Below are positions 63,872 through 64,000 of a DNA stretch of 64,000 nucleotides, in pieces (position 1 is the first letter of the stretch; each line of letters starts with the position of its first letter). Both the position numbers and the translations under genes were made by a program. Below the pieces are notes generated by a model. That model was not told the origin of the DNA. It saw only the letters and a list, made by a program, of their open reading frames with translations, and did not search any database. This DNA is from Gemmatimonadota bacterium (GTDB taxonomy: Bacteria > Gemmatimonadota > Gemmatimonadetes > Longimicrobiales > Gaopeijiaceae): positions 131,974 through 195,973 of the forward strand of contig JBBEBG010000026.1 of NCBI GenBank assembly GCA_040882465.1, read 5' to 3'.

Positions 63872-64000
63872 TCAGATCAGCGCAAGGGAGATGCCAAGTC
63901 GCGTGCGCGCCGCGATGACGCCGCCATTTCGGTTCTTCGTGGCCCTACGGATGGGATCCGACCCAGCGAGGGCCTCTGACCTCCGGCCGATCCGGGTGGC
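63872..64000 (-). CDS. C-terminal fragment of an unidentified gene (window edge)
   Basis: A minus-strand open frame enters from beyond 64000 and ends at the TGA at 63874-63872, about 60 bases upstream of the OmpA-like ATG. Only ~42 residues are seen, ending RTRLGISLALI, whose alternating pattern could be the last strand of a beta-barrel. Too short for identification. Confidence 0.3.
   Translation of the reverse strand, partial: ATRIGRRSEALAGSDPIRRATKNRNGGVIAARTRLGISLALI

Overview
The window is high-GC DNA packed with genes and looks chromosomal. It comes from a Gram-negative-type bacterium: many proteins carry lipoprotein signals, there is an OmpA-like lipoprotein, an outer-membrane beta-barrel candidate, Lgt, a Tat-type leader and a LolA-like periplasmic protein. 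The gene mix (an ADOP-type duplicated permease, a UMF1-type MFS protein, a bacterial deoxyhypusine-synthase homologue, many soil-type hydrolases) fits Gemmatimonadota or a relative. That placement is inference. I see no rRNA, tRNA, CRISPR array or intact insertion sequence.

Layout. 0-9 kb: tail of an RsmF-type rRNA methyltransferase, an exported amidase, a deoxyhypusine-synthase homologue, an odd hydrolase-like protein coupled to an NhaC-type antiporter, a DtxR-type metal regulator, and a small Arg-rich ORF with its own terminator. 9-18 kb: DEAD-box helicase operon, LMW phosphatase plus fructosamine kinase, aminotransferase plus O-methyltransferase, a DsbA/HCCA-isomerase-like protein, a DEAD-box-like protein that has lost its catalytic motifs, and HU. 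18-27 kb: zinc ribbon, Tat amidase with a small partner, S41 protease, LolA-like protein, MFS protein, ADOP permease.

27-35 kb is the most distinctive part. It is a lasso-peptide locus on the minus strand: precursor (32618-32794), then after an opposite-strand TPR gene, B1 (RRE/PqqD-like), B2 (leader peptidase) and C (Asn-synthetase-like cyclase), the last three with overlapping reading frames. The precursor has the YxxPxLxxxG leader motif, a penultimate Thr and a 20-residue core with Gly1 and Glu8. A tandem-GNAT gene flanks the cyclase. An AraC-type regulator and a soluble hybrid kinase lie divergent from the precursor. No exporter or isopeptidase is visible.

35-46 kb: lgt and ettA, then a compact cluster of a C39-like peptidase, an RLAN/RimK ATP-grasp ligase, a GCS2-type ligase and an N-formylglutamate-amidohydrolase-like enzyme, predicted to make or process a small amide-linked metabolite or peptide tag. 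46-54 kb: serB-serA, ilvD, ppx and ppk1. 54-59 kb: a glycerophosphodiesterase lipoprotein and a PhnD-C-E-E-type ABC importer, so 50.6-58.8 kb forms a phosphorus block. 59-64 kb: a cupredoxin lipoprotein, a GlrR/NtrC-type regulator facing a GlrK-type kinase that is continuous in frame with a QseG-like lipoprotein, and an OmpA-family lipoprotein.
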